Of a stretch of 64,000 nucleotides of DNA, positions 1-12,100 are shown piece after piece. The notes under the pieces are model-generated. The model searched no databases. It was not told where the DNA came from and saw nothing but the letters and a program-made list of their open reading frames with translations. Source of the DNA: Lepidurus packardi (Eukaryota > Arthropoda > Branchiopoda > Notostraca > Triopsidae). The position numbers and the translations under genes are program-made. The DNA lies in contig JAKZAN010000001.1 of NCBI GenBank assembly GCA_023053545.1, positions 8,762,565-8,826,564 on the forward strand, in the 5' to 3' direction. Positions within the stretch are counted from its first letter, which is position 1. Each line of letters starts with the position of its first letter.

Positions 1-1739
1 AGAGAATTTTCGTAACCTCATAACAAGTTCACAAATTTCGGATAATGATCCTCGGAAATTTCTTACACGAAAATCCATCAAAATATTCCGCAGATGGTTG
101 CCGTTTGGGTCATTGGAGTTTAGAACGATTAATTACAGCATGGTCATCGTCCTTCGAGCTGTCATTTACCTTTGCAAAGAACGTCAACATACGGTAATAT
201 AAATTTACGTATCCCGCAAAGTTTTGGAATAACGTTCATAGCTCAATTTCCGGAAAGTGAGCCTTCGCCCGCGATTAAAATGTGCACAATTATTCGTTGA
301 ACCTGTTATTTCAGTAGTTTTTTTGTTAAAAAAAATTCTTTAGCACTATGACTTTTAGTTTCATTCATTTCATGAATTTTAAAACCTTGTGAACAGTTTT
401 CTCTTTCGGTGAGTAATACTGAAAGATCTTAGCAAACCGTGTAGAAAACCCTGGGTGATGTCAAGGTCTGGCGCAATAAAGATTCTAGACTTTAGTCTCA
501 TTCCATGCATAGTAATGCTTCCACACCGGTCCCAGACCCCGCGATGAGTCTGTCCAACAAAAAATGCCTATCATCTCACCGATGCGGCAACTTGTAACAT
601 GGACCACGCCACCACATTCCTTCTCCTTTACCTGCGAGTTTGGAGTAACAGACTGGGATATCCCTACACCAACTGGTGTAAATGTTCCTATGCATGGCCT
701 TGCTCACAAACGCCTATTGTCTTCTCTTTTCCCTCTTCTCTCCTGCCCCTAGCCACTTATTACGCCCCATAGTTGAACAACTTCGATTTGGGGAGAAGCT
801 AGAATCCAATAAGAGCCCTCTCATAACTTACCAACCTCACACCTGGAAACCCTTAAAATTTTTAAACCCTTCCCGAATCTGTTGCTCAAAGGGTTCTGTA
901 CCCTTGGAGCTGATCACTGAGGAACAAAACTTGAAACCCAAAATGCCCTACAGCCACACAACTATTGTGTTGGTGTTGTGTCTGGATATGCCAAAGGGAG
1001 CTAATTTTCCATCATTCTGGCTCTCCGCTGCTTGCCGTATGTCCTGGTCTGCCCCTCAATCCGCCTGATACTGTTCAGTAAACCTAGAGAGTAGCACTCA
1101 GTCTTCCTTGATACTTCGATCCGTGCAAATCGAGTGCCTTTTAGGCTCGGTAAATTTCAAGAGTCCTCTCTACGAAGAAAGTAAGAGAAAAGAAAGTTCC
1201 AGTTATGCCGTATAGGTTTGTTAATTAAGCTTCTTATATTTTTTAGATAATAACGATAGCGTAGTATATCGGATATATAGTGCTCAGGAACGTGTGACCA
1301 TCTCTTCCCAAAAGTGTTTTGTGGCTGTGCATGGTAAAAGCCCCCAAAGAGTATCCGAGCTGAACGAATGGACCAACTGTTCCAGACCGGAAACTCGGAC
1401 AGAAACAGATCTACTGCCGAAACTCTGTAGTATATAGGCTGTTGTGTGTTGGTCTGGTGTTGTGTTCGTTACCCCGTGGTCTACATACGCAATTACGCAT
1501 GTGGTGAAAACATAACCAATTGCAACTTTTCCTTTGCACGCTGCCTCTGAAAGAAAAAAAAGAGGAAGAAAAACTTCGTATGGTAGCAGGATTAAAAAAT
1601 CTTTGGTTCATAGCAGGCCTTGCACTTGAGAGGTCCACAAAGAAAAAAACCACCAGACTGACGAGCATTATTTAGGGGCCAAGTTGGTCCCAGCTATAGA
1701 TTAGTTGGCCATTCGCCTTCTTACCTGTCGTTATGCCTG

Positions 1740-1830
1740 TGCCGTGTTCTGTTGCCTGTAAAAGCTGAAAAGCTAACCAGTTCTCTTCATCTGCCAGCTC
1801 TTCAAGGTTCCTCTTCGCCTAAAGGAGAAG
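1740..1830 (+). other. Candidate 5' UTR exon edge (splice donor)
   Basis: A strong donor context, AAG followed by GTGAGT, lies at 1830/1831. Joined to the acceptor at 3611/3612 it would make a 1.78-kb intron. The joined frame reads into the CABIT protein but has no Met before an upstream stop, so this would be untranslated leader. The exon start is not defined. The call rests on the donor alone. Confidence 0.2.
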
Positions 1831-2950
1831 GTGAGTGACCGCTTTTGCTCTGGCTCTCTATGCAATGACTTTGGCTTGGCTTTGGCCTTAGCTCTTTTTC
1901 TTCTCCATGGGATCCTTTAAGATCTGAGAATTTCCCCAAAGTCTCTTTAAGCACTTCTTCCTCTTCTTCACCTGCTTCTTCGTCTTCTTCGTAAAGTCGC
2001 CAGACTGACTAGTCTTTAAACGTTATTCTTGTAGCTAAATTTTGAAGACGTAAAATTTCTCTGACAATGACAAAAGACGCTTCCAAATGGTCGTTTTATG
2101 TTACATTGACGTTTTGTACCATTTTTTCAAAAGAGTTCCTCCTTTGAAACGGCAAGTCGAGTAGACAAGAGGTTATACCGGAAAATAATAGAATACAAAA
2201 CGCATGTGGGATATTGTAAAAGGCCAATGAGGCCATTGTGTGACCCCTTTACCGACATTAAAAAAGTTACGCTGCATTTTACCAGTTCTTTTTTTGTTCT
2301 ACCTGCTCACGGTTTACATCGTCCCGGAAAGAAAATACTTAAGTGCTTCTCTATTTGGCGCAGAACCCCATCGGCTGCGAAAGAATTGAGTTTAGGAGCC
2401 GAAACGTGACAGATGATTAGCATAGTCGTTTTTAACATAGAAAACAAAGCGGGTCTTCTTGCTAGGTCTTCTCTCGCCAAAGCCTATATTCCATTAGGGC
2501 AAGTATTCCTTCCCAAAATGGAGAGAAGAATGTAGGCCAACCAGCTATGTAGATTCATAAGATGGAAGCCGACCTAGAAATTGGGCAATATTTTGGTCAG
2601 TTTTCGTGGGTTTCGACAACCTACTTCCTCTCGTCACATCCTTCTTGACAAAACTTGCGTATAAATTCAAGATTCTCATCACTTCGCACTTGGCGTAACG
2701 AGCTAGTTATGGAATGAAATGCGAATTATGGGAAGATGACATTGGAAAATGTAACATCTGCGTCAGTTCGCAACAGTTGTGCGAAGTGTTTCGTTGATAG
2801 GAAATTTCGTCTCTAGTCCTTCAGGGTTATCTTTTTCACCGTTAGCAAGTCTTAGTTTCATTGTTGGAAATATTCGTTATGCAATTTCCATGGTTGAAAT
2901 TGTAAGTATTTACTTCTTGAATGATTCTTTGCATTAAATCATTTCTTATA

Positions 2951-3000
2951 TTATTTTAATTTTCTTATTCTTATTTTAATTTTCTTATTATTATTTTAAT
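2951..3000. repeat. Short AT-rich tandem repeat, 20-bp unit, 2.5 copies
   Basis: Two adjacent copies of a 20-bp unit starting ttattttaat occupy 2951-2990, followed by half of a third copy. It is a minor low-complexity feature in an otherwise unexplained region. Confidence 0.6.
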
Positions 3001-3622
3001 CCCCTCGAGATTAGTTAAAGTTTGTTAACACCAAAATGTGTTCGAAAAAAGAAACATTTTTTTACTGCTCTTACAACATTCGTAATAAAACAATTTATTT
3101 TTTAGGCATTACGTGCATCTAAAAAAAGCTTGTACAAGACTGAACGTCTGCTTGTCGAATAGGGAAAAACATATATTGCAAGAAGGAGCAGAAATAGGAC
3201 CTTCTCTACCAATATTTTGCTACATGTACTATTCTACTACTTCTTCTCCCCTTTAACTACCTCCGTAATTATTGATCGTACCTTTCTTTTTTTGCGGCAT
3301 CCTCCTTCTGGCATATAACTGTTCTGACTTAAAAGGGCTACAACCTTAACCTTTGGGGGCTTCTGATCTTTAAAAACCAACACGAAGTCGACTTTTTAAT
3401 TGGGTTTTAATCTTTTGATTTTTTGTCATTCTTATAGGAAAAAACCGTTTTTTCTGAAGCCTGGAAAACGTGTGAATGACGTTATCGTAGACGACCGTGA
3501 AGCAGACAAAGTGCAAGAACTCTTCTAAAGACGTCTCCTCCTGAGTTCCTGGGAAGAACAGGAAGAAAAATTAACCCGAAATAAATTTTTCTTCTTTTTT
3601 TTTTCCTCAAGTGGAAATCCCA

Positions 3623-5605
3623 ATGCGGAATATGGCAGAGTGTGATGGAGCAGTGCTCCTCGCTAGCACACGCTGGGATGACACGTCCTATTACCTGCAC
3701 GAACTTTTGAAACACGAACAATTGCCCCATATCGCACGGGTGGTGAAAGGTCACTACTTAAACTTAGGAGTGCCGAATTTGTCGAATCCGCAACTGAGTT
3801 CGACAGTATTTCTGCAGTCGGTGGGGAAATGTGTGAGGATTGCTGCCCAGTGCGTCAAGTTCAAAGATCACCAGAGGGTGGTGAATGTGGGTCCGAAGTT
3901 GGCCATTCCGGAAAGTTTCAAGGGCTACTTCGAAATTCTCAACGAGGACGGACGCGCCGTGCGTTGCATTGAATCCGTTTCCGAGTTAGCCAGGCGTTTT
4001 CCTGAAGCGTGTCTCGTCCGAGAGGCATGTAAGGCATACATATCTCGCTCGGACGAAATCGAGTTTACGACGGAGCGACCTCGTCTGCTACCACTAGGGG
4101 AGATGCTCGTTTTGGTCGGTGAAGTTCAAGGCAGCCTACGTCACCGTCCCGCGCGATTCCTACGTTGCTTCGACTCCAAGGGAACCAATGTCTACTTACC
4201 TTGGGATTTGAAAGTCAAGTTTAGTCCAATAGCCCAGGAAGATCACATCAGCGGTGTCCATCCCATGCATAACTTGCTGACGAAACGTTTACCTTTGATG
4301 GTACGCATGGCCTCTGGCACGCCTCCGAGCGGGTTGAAACCCGGCCAACAGTTTTGCATGGAAATGCGGCTCTTGGCGGTCGTCGAGGAAGAAATTGTGG
4401 TCGCGTGGTCCCTTTTGCGGCCTGAAAAGGGTTTAGCCATCCTGCCCCCCACCGTACCCCTAAAGATGCAAATTGCGCACAATGCTAGTACGCTGAAGCA
4501 GTCGCAGGAGTTCCGAAGCCTGGAAAACCGCTGTTGGGACCAGTGGCGCTCTATGGCGGACCAGATTCAAATTTACGACGCTAACTTCAGTCAGAATCTA
4601 AGGTTCGACGGACAGCAATGGAGGATCCCTTTGTTGCCTCTAATGAAGAAAACGCATTCCCCGAATTCTCCAACAGCCCATCAGCAACCGCCTGCATTTT
4701 GGAGCGCGGATCTGGATAAGGAACCGGTTAAAGAGGAAACAGCAGTCATCAGTAACCCGGATTCGTTAGACCTCACCGTGGAAGATTGCCAAGAGATTGA
4801 CCAAATTTATGACTACATTAGGGGCATGGCACCCTGCCCCACTCTTGGTGGCGACGAGAACAATAAAATTAATTCCGTACGTAAATCAGACTCCCAGCAC
4901 CAAGCTAAGCGAAACAGCAAAACTACTCGGAACTATGTACATAAAGCGGAGAAGAAACTTCAGACGTCCAAGTTGGATGAGTCCGCGGTAACTGTCAGTT
5001 TGGCCGTGGCGACCTCTTCGCCTGCCGTGAGGTTCTACCGAAAAAGTATTAGCCACCAACCGATGCCAACGCCAGCCGCGCCGATACCCAAACCGCGTAT
5101 GTATCGCCAGCATTCTGCCATGATACTTACACGGAACTCACACATGACCACGCCCCTTTCTGTCGCCCCGACTACTAAACATCATCAACATCACGCACAA
5201 CAAACACAACAGACGTTGACCACGTCGCCTTTGTTTTACATGCGTTACAAGTCCATGTCAAATTTAATGGCGGCGGATTCAGATAATACTCTTGGATCTA
5301 GCCAGAGTGGTGGAAGATGCTCCGGAGGATCAGCTGGATCAGCAGCGGTGCGGGTGAAAGAGAACAACAAGCACAATCATAAAATTAACCAGCAAGAGAA
5401 TGGAAAATTATACCGCCCCTTGTCTGGAATGCAAAGACCTCGATCTCTGACGAGTTTGCTTTTGGATGTGCCATCGCCCTTAATTAAGAAGCATCCCATG
5501 GTAATTGCGGATATTACACCAGCACGGTCCAATAGGCCACACAAACACCTGAAGATCGACAGGCATAATCACCATCATCACCACGCCTTGGGAACTGCCT
5601 TATGA
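3623..5605 (+). CDS. CABIT-domain protein (Themis/GAREM-like; possible Serrano orthologue)
   Basis: A single open exon codes for about 660 residues and ends at TGA 5603-5605. I take the first in-frame ATG (3623), with ATG 3632 as an alternative. The frame opens from an acceptor-like tract at 3611, so an upstream exon could add residues. The first ~300 residues look like a CABIT module: an all-beta region with conserved Cys, an LPHIARVVKGHY start and a PLGEMLVLVGEV segment. The remainder is low complexity: a YDYIRGMAPCP patch, proline and Ser/Gln stretches with IPKP motifs, and a His-rich C-terminus (HNHHHHH). CABIT proteins are cytoplasmic adaptors in signalling. Among arthropods I associate this layout with the planar-polarity and tube-size protein Serrano, but that name is from memory and unverified. 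It lies 1.3 kb upstream of the giant muscle gene, on the same strand. Confidence 0.7.
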   Translation: MRNMAECDGAVLLASTRWDDTSYYLHELLKHEQLPHIARVVKGHYLNLGVPNLSNPQLSSTVFLQSVGKCVRIAAQCVKFKDHQRVVNVGPKLAIPESFKGYFEILNEDGRAVRCIESVSELARRFPEACLVREACKAYISRSDEIEFTTERPRLLPLGEMLVLVGEVQGSLRHRPARFLRCFDSKGTNVYLPWDLKVKFSPIAQEDHISGVHPMHNLLTKRLPLMVRMASGTPPSGLKPGQQFCMEMRLLAVVEEEIVVAWSLLRPEKGLAILPPTVPLKMQIAHNASTLKQSQEFRSLENRCWDQWRSMADQIQIYDANFSQNLRFDGQQWRIPLLPLMKKTHSPNSPTAHQQPPAFWSADLDKEPVKEETAVISNPDSLDLTVEDCQEIDQIYDYIRGMAPCPTLGGDENNKINSVRKSDSQHQAKRNSKTTRNYVHKAEKKLQTSKLDESAVTVSLAVATSSPAVRFYRKSISHQPMPTPAAPIPKPRMYRQHSAMILTRNSHMTTPLSVAPTTKHHQHHAQQTQQTLTTSPLFYMRYKSMSNLMAADSDNTLGSSQSGGRCSGGSAGSAAVRVKENNKHNHKINQQENGKLYRPLSGMQRPRSLTSLLLDVPSPLIKKHPMVIADITPARSNRPHKHLKIDRHNHHHHHALGTAL

Positions 5606-6759
5606 GAGGATTTGCTTATACACTCTTTGTGCAACTTTTTGTTGTTGTTATGGGGGACTAATTTCCTTCTCCAAACTTCAAGTCGGGGACTGTATAAAAT
5701 GCTCATATCCCAGAAGTGATAACTCTGTGACTCCCCCTTTGAATTTGAAGTTAAATCTCTGTTTAAGGTCTGGATCTGTATATAGGGATTTTTCTATATT
5801 GCTTGCCAACTGGTGCCAATTATCCCGATCAGAGTGATTTCGATGCTTTGACTGGCCTTGTGATAAAGCCACGTTTGGTTAACGCACAGTTGGCATTTTT
5901 TTTCTTTATAATGGACAATAGGTTGGTATTGAAGTATAAAAGGGCCAATTTGCGTAAAGACACTCGGGGTGTCGAGCTCAATACTTGTGTGTAAAACAGG
6001 CTATATACTATAAATCGTAAGGCCTTTGCGCAGTTGCTATGTGTATTGTGTAAAAATATATTTGTCAAAACAAAACTATCGTGTTATTTTCTAATATTTT
6101 TTGTTCCATACTTACCAAATACCTTAAGAACAATGTTATTGTGGATCCAAGTTCAAGAAGCTCTTCTAAAGGTTGGAAGAATACCAGCTAATGAAGCCTG
6201 TTCCAGCAACTTTGACAGGCTAATAATATATTTGCTTTTTACAATTTTACCAGTCGCTTTCTTCTTTTCACATTGCTTTAATAATATAGAGAAGGACAGA
6301 TGTTGTGTGTGTCGATACCCCATGCATATTTGAGAAACCTCACAGCCCCCCCCCCCCTGTCTATCTATAGCTATGGAAATAAAAGGAGGTTTATACTCGA
6401 CACATTTATAGCCCCTCTGGCTGTGGCCAGACGGTCCAAAAAGTAAACATTTGGTCACCTAGATGCTGCTGACGCCGACGAACTCGCATAAAAATAGTAG
6501 TCTCTCCGTAGTCGAAAAAGACGGCAAAACTGCGATTGGCATCCTACCACTCCTACGTTTACTTCCAAGCTTTGGTACTTGCCAAGTATCCCCTGTTCTT
6601 AATTTAGTTGCGTCCACAGTTCGGGAACACGCGGTAACACATACCCTTTGGCTCTCTTTTCTAGTTCTTGGCTTTTCTAAGCTAATTCTTGTGATCAATG
6701 GCCATTACGCTGTCTCTTTCAAATTAGTGTTCCTGTTTCTAAACAAAAATAAGCAAACT
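5606..6759. other. Intergenic spacer or 3' UTR, CABIT gene to giant gene
   Basis: This AT-rich stretch follows the CABIT stop codon. An AATAAA at 6378-6383 is a possible polyadenylation signal, and a C12 run lies at 6346-6357. From 6463 an open + frame runs without a stop into the first FN3 exon, but it is hydrophobic and low-complexity and I do not call it coding. Confidence 0.35.
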
Positions 6760-6805
6760 ATGGGCAATTCCACAGCCAAAGAACAGGAACCTCGCACAGT
6801 TTTGG
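6760..6805 (+). CDS. Candidate first coding exon of the giant gene (MGN start)
   Basis: ATG 6760 has a good context (caaactATGGGC) and encodes MGNSTAKEQEPRTVL. A GT at 6806 gives phase 1, which matches the phase-1 acceptor at 6898 that opens the first FN3 exon. An N-terminal Met-Gly-Asn could be myristoylated. The donor (G/GTGCCT) is weak. The would-be intron is 93 bp, divisible by three and free of stops, so the frame reads through either way. Upstream exons outside this region are equally possible. Confidence 0.3.
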
Positions 6806-6898
6806 GTGCCTTATTTTTGTTTCTTGTCTTTATTCCATTTTGCTTCCTTTTCGGAGGTATTGGACTTTCATTACTTTTTCTCTTTTTAAACGCTACAG

Positions 6899-9176
6899 AA
6901 GTTCCCAGCAAGCCTGGATCACCCAGAGTTATACCTCGAGATGGCAAGGTTGAAAATCAATGGGCGTATCTTAACCATTCACGTGATTGCGTGATAATGA
7001 CGTGGAACGCACCGAATGATGATGGCGGATCGCCAATTACTAGTAAACTCAAGATCCCAATCCATTTCCGCCCAGCAATGCTTTGTTTTCTTTGAAGATT
7101 ATCTTTTGGAACGACGCCTGCTACTAGCTACGCCCACTTCGAAGACTCAATGGATCCGAGCGTACGCGGACCCGTTCCCCGAAACGCAAGTCGCGCTTTT
7201 GGACCTCGTCCCGGGCCACACATACGAATTTCGCGTGAAAGCGCAAAACTTGATCGGATCTTCGATCGTAAGTCGCATATCCGAACCATTTACGGTCCCT
7301 TACGACCCAGACTCGGTTTGTGAGCCTAATTTTTTGGAGCCTTTGCGCGACGCGACAGCTTTAGAGCACGAAAGAGTAGGTCGAATTTTCTTTAAAAAGA
7401 ATATACCTGTCATTCTCTAAAATTAAACGTGGCGAAACAGGTGGAATTTAGGGTGGAGATAAGGGGAGTGCCGCCGCCGCAAGTCACGTGGTATAAAGAT
7501 GGCATAGAGGTCCAAGACAGTCCCACCGCGGAAGTTTGGATCCAAGAAAATGGCCAATGTGGACTCGTTTTCTTCAACGCTCATTTGCGGGATTCTGGGG
7601 AACTAAAATGTGTGGCAAGTAACGCCTTCGGGCAGGCTATTGGAACGGCTCTACTTACAGTAGAATGTAAGCATATTTTTCATTAATTACCGGATTTCTG
7701 TACTACTTTTAATCATCCTTTGTTTATTTGTTTATACCTTCGTGTAATTCTTAGCGCCTCCAAGAGCTTTCATACCCAAGCATTACGAAGAAGGTCTGAT
7801 TTTCGAAACAGGGGACACTATACGATTGAAAGTGGGTATCAGTGGCCGCCCCTTCCCAGAAGTGACTTGGTATCACGAAACACTGAAGCTAGATCCTGGC
7901 GACCGATGGGAAATAGAAACAGGAAACCAGTTCAGCACCCTTAAAGTGCTTTCTGCAACACGCAAAGATCGTGGCGAGTACAGCCTTCGTTTATTGAGCG
8001 GATTGGGCGAAGATACGGGATCCATGCTGGTTACCGTCACTAGTAAGTGATTTTTCTTCAAATTTTCTAACTGAAACTTGGTTACCTATTTACCTATGGA
8101 AAATTTTTCGTTTTATTTTTATTTTAGATCGCCCAACACCTCCTGGACGTCCTCGAGTGACAGAATTCGTGGGTAATTCCGTGGTTTTGGAGTGGGATCC
8201 CCCTGAGGATGACGGCGGCTGCAAAATCGGCAGTTACGTTGTGGAGTATTTTCGGGTATTTCTTTCTTACTGTAGTTTTTTTTGTGAATTGTTTTACGCA
8301 ATAGATTACGACATGTAAGCACTGGAATATGTTTTTCGTAGATTAAATTCATGACTCAGACTTTCCTTTACGCTTTGATGAATAAAGGAATTGTGCTAAG
8401 TATTTTATTACCGATAAATTTAAATCAGTAGATATTTTCTTCACTAAATATTCCAACTATTAACTGTACTATTTCAAATTATTTTTATTAGCTATGATAT
8501 TACCAGCGTGAATCTCATACATTCCGCTGAGTTACCTGATCCTCTACTTGCCGCTATGTTTGCACGAATAATAGAGTTGAAAATGTCACTAGATTAATTC
8601 TAGTAAAAAAGGTGTTTTGAGCTCCTCAAGCAGCTCGAAATTACGGTCACAAAGTGTTACGTCAATTAATTACAGTGTCCAGTCAAATCATAACATAGTA
8701 ACTAGAAATCTGTGCAGAAGTGGAAGATAATGCGATCATTTAGTTGGTTATATATTCCAAATAATTATAGAAATCCCTTGTTAAACTCTTTCGATGTATA
8801 TGAGAAAGATCTTACTACTGTTTACTGACGGTTATAACATGAACTGTTATAGAAGGACACTTAAAATTAAGCTCGTAAGATAATCGAACAGTCCCATTAT
8901 AGTTGTACTTATATTTCTACTTGCATTACTACTTATGTTTCCACATTTTTACTTACGTTTTAATTTTTCTACTTTTTTTTTTTTTTTTCGATGTCACCCG
9001 TAGATGGGCTGGAATGTTTGGCTCAAAGCTACCGCTTGCAGACAATTGTCGGCCAAGTTAGGCGACCTCATTCCGGGCTCCACCTACAAATTTAGAATCA
9101 AAGCGGAGAACCCGTACGGGATGAGCGAGTCTAGCCCAGAAAGCATCCCAGTTATACTCTCTGATTCTGCCCACAC
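6899..9176 (+). CDS. Strn-Mlck: N-terminal FN3-Ig-Ig-FN3 block
   Basis: Six exons. FN3-1 (6899-7042 plus 7098-~7310) has the typical TWNAPNDDGGSPIT strand and the PGHTYEFRVKAQN motif. Ig1 (end of 7098-7375 plus 7441-7666) has VTWYKDG and DSGELKCVASNAFG. Ig2 is one exon (7755-8042), with VTWYHE and DRGEYSLRLLSG; its usual second Cys before the G strand is Ser (EYSL), so the canonical disulfide-position pair is incomplete. FN3-2 is split across 8128-8255 and 9004-9176 by a 748-bp intron in which I see nothing. Domain boundaries fall at phase 1, as usual for titin-like genes, while the FN3-2 internal intron is phase 0. Confidence 0.85.
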
Positions 9177-12100
9177 GTAAGCCTTCATCACATATCAAAT
9201 CCTACGCATTCGTTCCGCTACTTTTTTTTTTACAGAAAGGATTATTTTTTTTACCTTAGAGGTAGCTCTTGGCCTACCATGCCCGTAGAGAGCGGTAGCG
9301 TCCTCGATACGGATGATACTACAGTCGACAGTTCTATTTTACCGTTGGATTCAGTAGACGCCACAGATCCGGACACTTCTGCAGAAATGATGCCCCTTCT
9401 CATGCCCCATAAATCCACTCAACTGCAAGAAGATAGCTGTAAAGGTACTTATACTAATTAACTAATACCAATTTATTTTCCTTAATTGGCTTCTAAAAGG
9501 CTATGTAATTACTGTTATTACATTTACTAACCAAATTTTTGGACCCAGTGTGTTCAAGTTGTACGTGTGCAGCTTTGAAACTTAACTCATTTTTCCACAA
9601 AATTTCCACGTGTGTCCTTTGCACCGTTAATAAATTGCAAAAATCCGAGCAGTAATACTGTAAAAAGAAGATATTTGTCTTTTTTTTCTGAATGAAAATC
9701 TGCTATTGGCGCTTACATGGTGGAGCATGCGTAGCTATTTTGGGTTACTCCTGTCTTCCCCCGTTTTATAATGTCAAGGACTTTCCTTCTTCTCTTTGCT
9801 CTCTTCCGTTTCTTTTCTGTTCGATTTTCAGTTATTTCTTCCACCTCTCCACTTTCCGGGGTACTTGTTTGGGAACTACACTAACTACGTTTACAACAGC
9901 TTGTCTTGCTATTCCCTAGACTAACTTTCTTCTTATTTCTTTCCTTTCCGCGGATAACACAGAAACGGAAGACGGCGAAGAAGGTGCAGAAAGCGAAGCA
10001 CGAGCTTCGCTGCCGCTGCAGACTCAGTCTGCGCCAGATCTTCGTTCCACTTGCTACACAAGTTCCGATGTGAGGAAAGCCAGAAAAGTCGTCAGTTATC
10101 ACGATGTCCGTGGAGAACAGTTCCGCTGTTCAAAGGAAGACATATTTGTACTTTCCATAGAAGAGAATAGCGTAAGTGGAGATCTTTTGTCCGGAATTGG
10201 GTCTACTAGTGGCGACAGTTTATCTAAAGAAGTATCGTTGAACGTAGCGAAAGATATCGATATCGATTTGGATACTGCGCAATCTGAATGTCTTCCCCAA
10301 GTTCCGAGTCGCGGATTCTGGTTACCGAAATCCCCAGCACGAATTTTCGTTCACGAAGCATTTGTTAGCTCGGCATTTAACTCGTTTCTCGAATCGGGGA
10401 AGTCATATTCGAGTTATGCGCCAGAAGACATAGCACCGCCCCTCACGTTTAGCGAACCGTTACTGAAAGGCGGGAAATGTGGTGGTCAACCCACGGTTTT
10501 GGAAATGGATTCCGGAGTGTTTGAAGCGTTAGTGAAGGATAAAGATGCAACGTTGGAAGAACGTGAGCAATGTAGTGAATTACCTGCGAATTCCCCAACT
10601 GTGAAAGAAGAATTAACTGAAGAAATTTCGACTGCTGGTGATTACGAGTCGCCATTAATCCTAGCCACGTCACCTGTTGCCCTACTTTCGACCCCATTTT
10701 ACTCCATCGCCACTGATAACGAAGTCCGTAAGTTCATTGAAATCTTGAACGCGAAATTTACTTTTTTAAAGAATTAACTATGCATTATTACTAGTACAAC
10801 TACCTACATCTCTACAAACTGTGAAAGTAATATTAAAGATACAATTTCGCAAAAAGCTTTTCAGTTTTGGTCTTCTGCGATTAGTGTCTTTAAATGGGGG
10901 ACGTTGATTACATATTAGAAGAGAAAATTTTGAAGTCGCTCTTTTAAAATATAATTCTAAGCTTGGTACAGGGACAGTTGTGTTGGACTAACCAGTATAA
11001 AGTCAAGTCAATGGGAGCGTCACGTGCGTGAGCCTGTTTCATTCTACTCGACGTTCGTTCTGCTTAGGAAAACTCCCCAGTGCCTATTTTCATCAACGCA
11101 GCTGGCCCTTTCGCGGCCCTTTTGCAAAGCTTTCGCTGCTTTGCCTGCGTCTTTTGCATGCGGGAAGACGGCGAGCCCCAGCTCCACGTTACTCGTTAAA
11201 TTTAGCCTAACGGAAAAGTTCCAGCCAAATACAATCTCCCAAGTCCCTCTGGGTTTTCGAACTCCGGTCTTGGAAAGATTTGCATGCTCTCTGCGCTTCA
11301 CAAAATTATCGCCGTCACTTAAAGTAAAGCCTGTTGTAGTAAAATTGCAATCTGTCGTGTGTTTCCCATAAAACTTGGTCAAACACTCCAAACAGCAGGA
11401 ATTTCTTCAACAGTGAATTATTGCGCTTCAGGCAACGTGGCTCGATCGCATGTATTATTGCATTTCATGAGGGCGGGATGTCCTAGTTCAGCGGAAGGCA
11501 TTAGACGCAAGTGCAAAGTTACAAGAAAAAGGAAATATGGCTTGAAAGGAAAACGAGGAACTTTTGCTCTAGGTATGCGCATGTTTCCCCCAATGCATAT
11601 TGAGGTATTTTCAGTGTCCAAAGTCTTGAGAGACTACACTTGGAGGGAACCAAAATAGCCTTTACAGTCTATACTGTCTCGTATATATCTGTCGCCAAGG
11701 CTAAAAAGTTTCGTCCTTAATTACTTTTACTAGCTCCGAAGCCTACATCGAAATTGATATTTCTGGAAAATTACTCGTTCGCTAACTGCCTCAAATAAAC
11801 TTATAATACATTTTACAATTCAATGGAGAAGAAAAACTAGAAATTATTTAAATAAATATTCGTAATTCACTTTGGGTATGAAATGATTCAAAAGTATCTT
11901 CATATTTAGTCACATAAAGTCAAAAGGTTGATTCGATTGATCAATATTCGTGTTTGTATTTATTGCTTACTTAGACTAGTGTAATAAGAATATTATTTAT
12001 TTGATTGTAGCATCCGATTGTCCGAAAACGAGTCCACCGTTAACCTTAATCTTGGAAGAAGAACGGGAACTAATCGAAGATTCCAAATCAATTAGCGAAA

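Larger units (their letters stand above)
1..3611. other. Upstream region with no supported coding sequence
   Basis: I find no recognisable protein domain, RNA gene or complete mobile element here. Several open frames exist, the longest on the + strand at 682-1068, but none resembles a known family or has a convincing splice context. The stretch just before 3611 is a strong polypyrimidine tract ending in AAG, so the downstream CABIT exon is probably entered by splicing and part of this region is likely an intron. Any upstream exons of that gene may lie left of the window. Confidence 0.4.

Noticed and set aside
682-1068. 128-codon open frame near the left end
   Set aside because: No recognisable domain, no splice support and ordinary length for chance; not called a gene.
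3611-3613. GTG at 3611 as the CABIT start codon
   Set aside because: Eukaryotic translation would rarely use GTG; the base pair AG/TG at 3610-3612 looks like a splice acceptor, so ATG 3623 was chosen.
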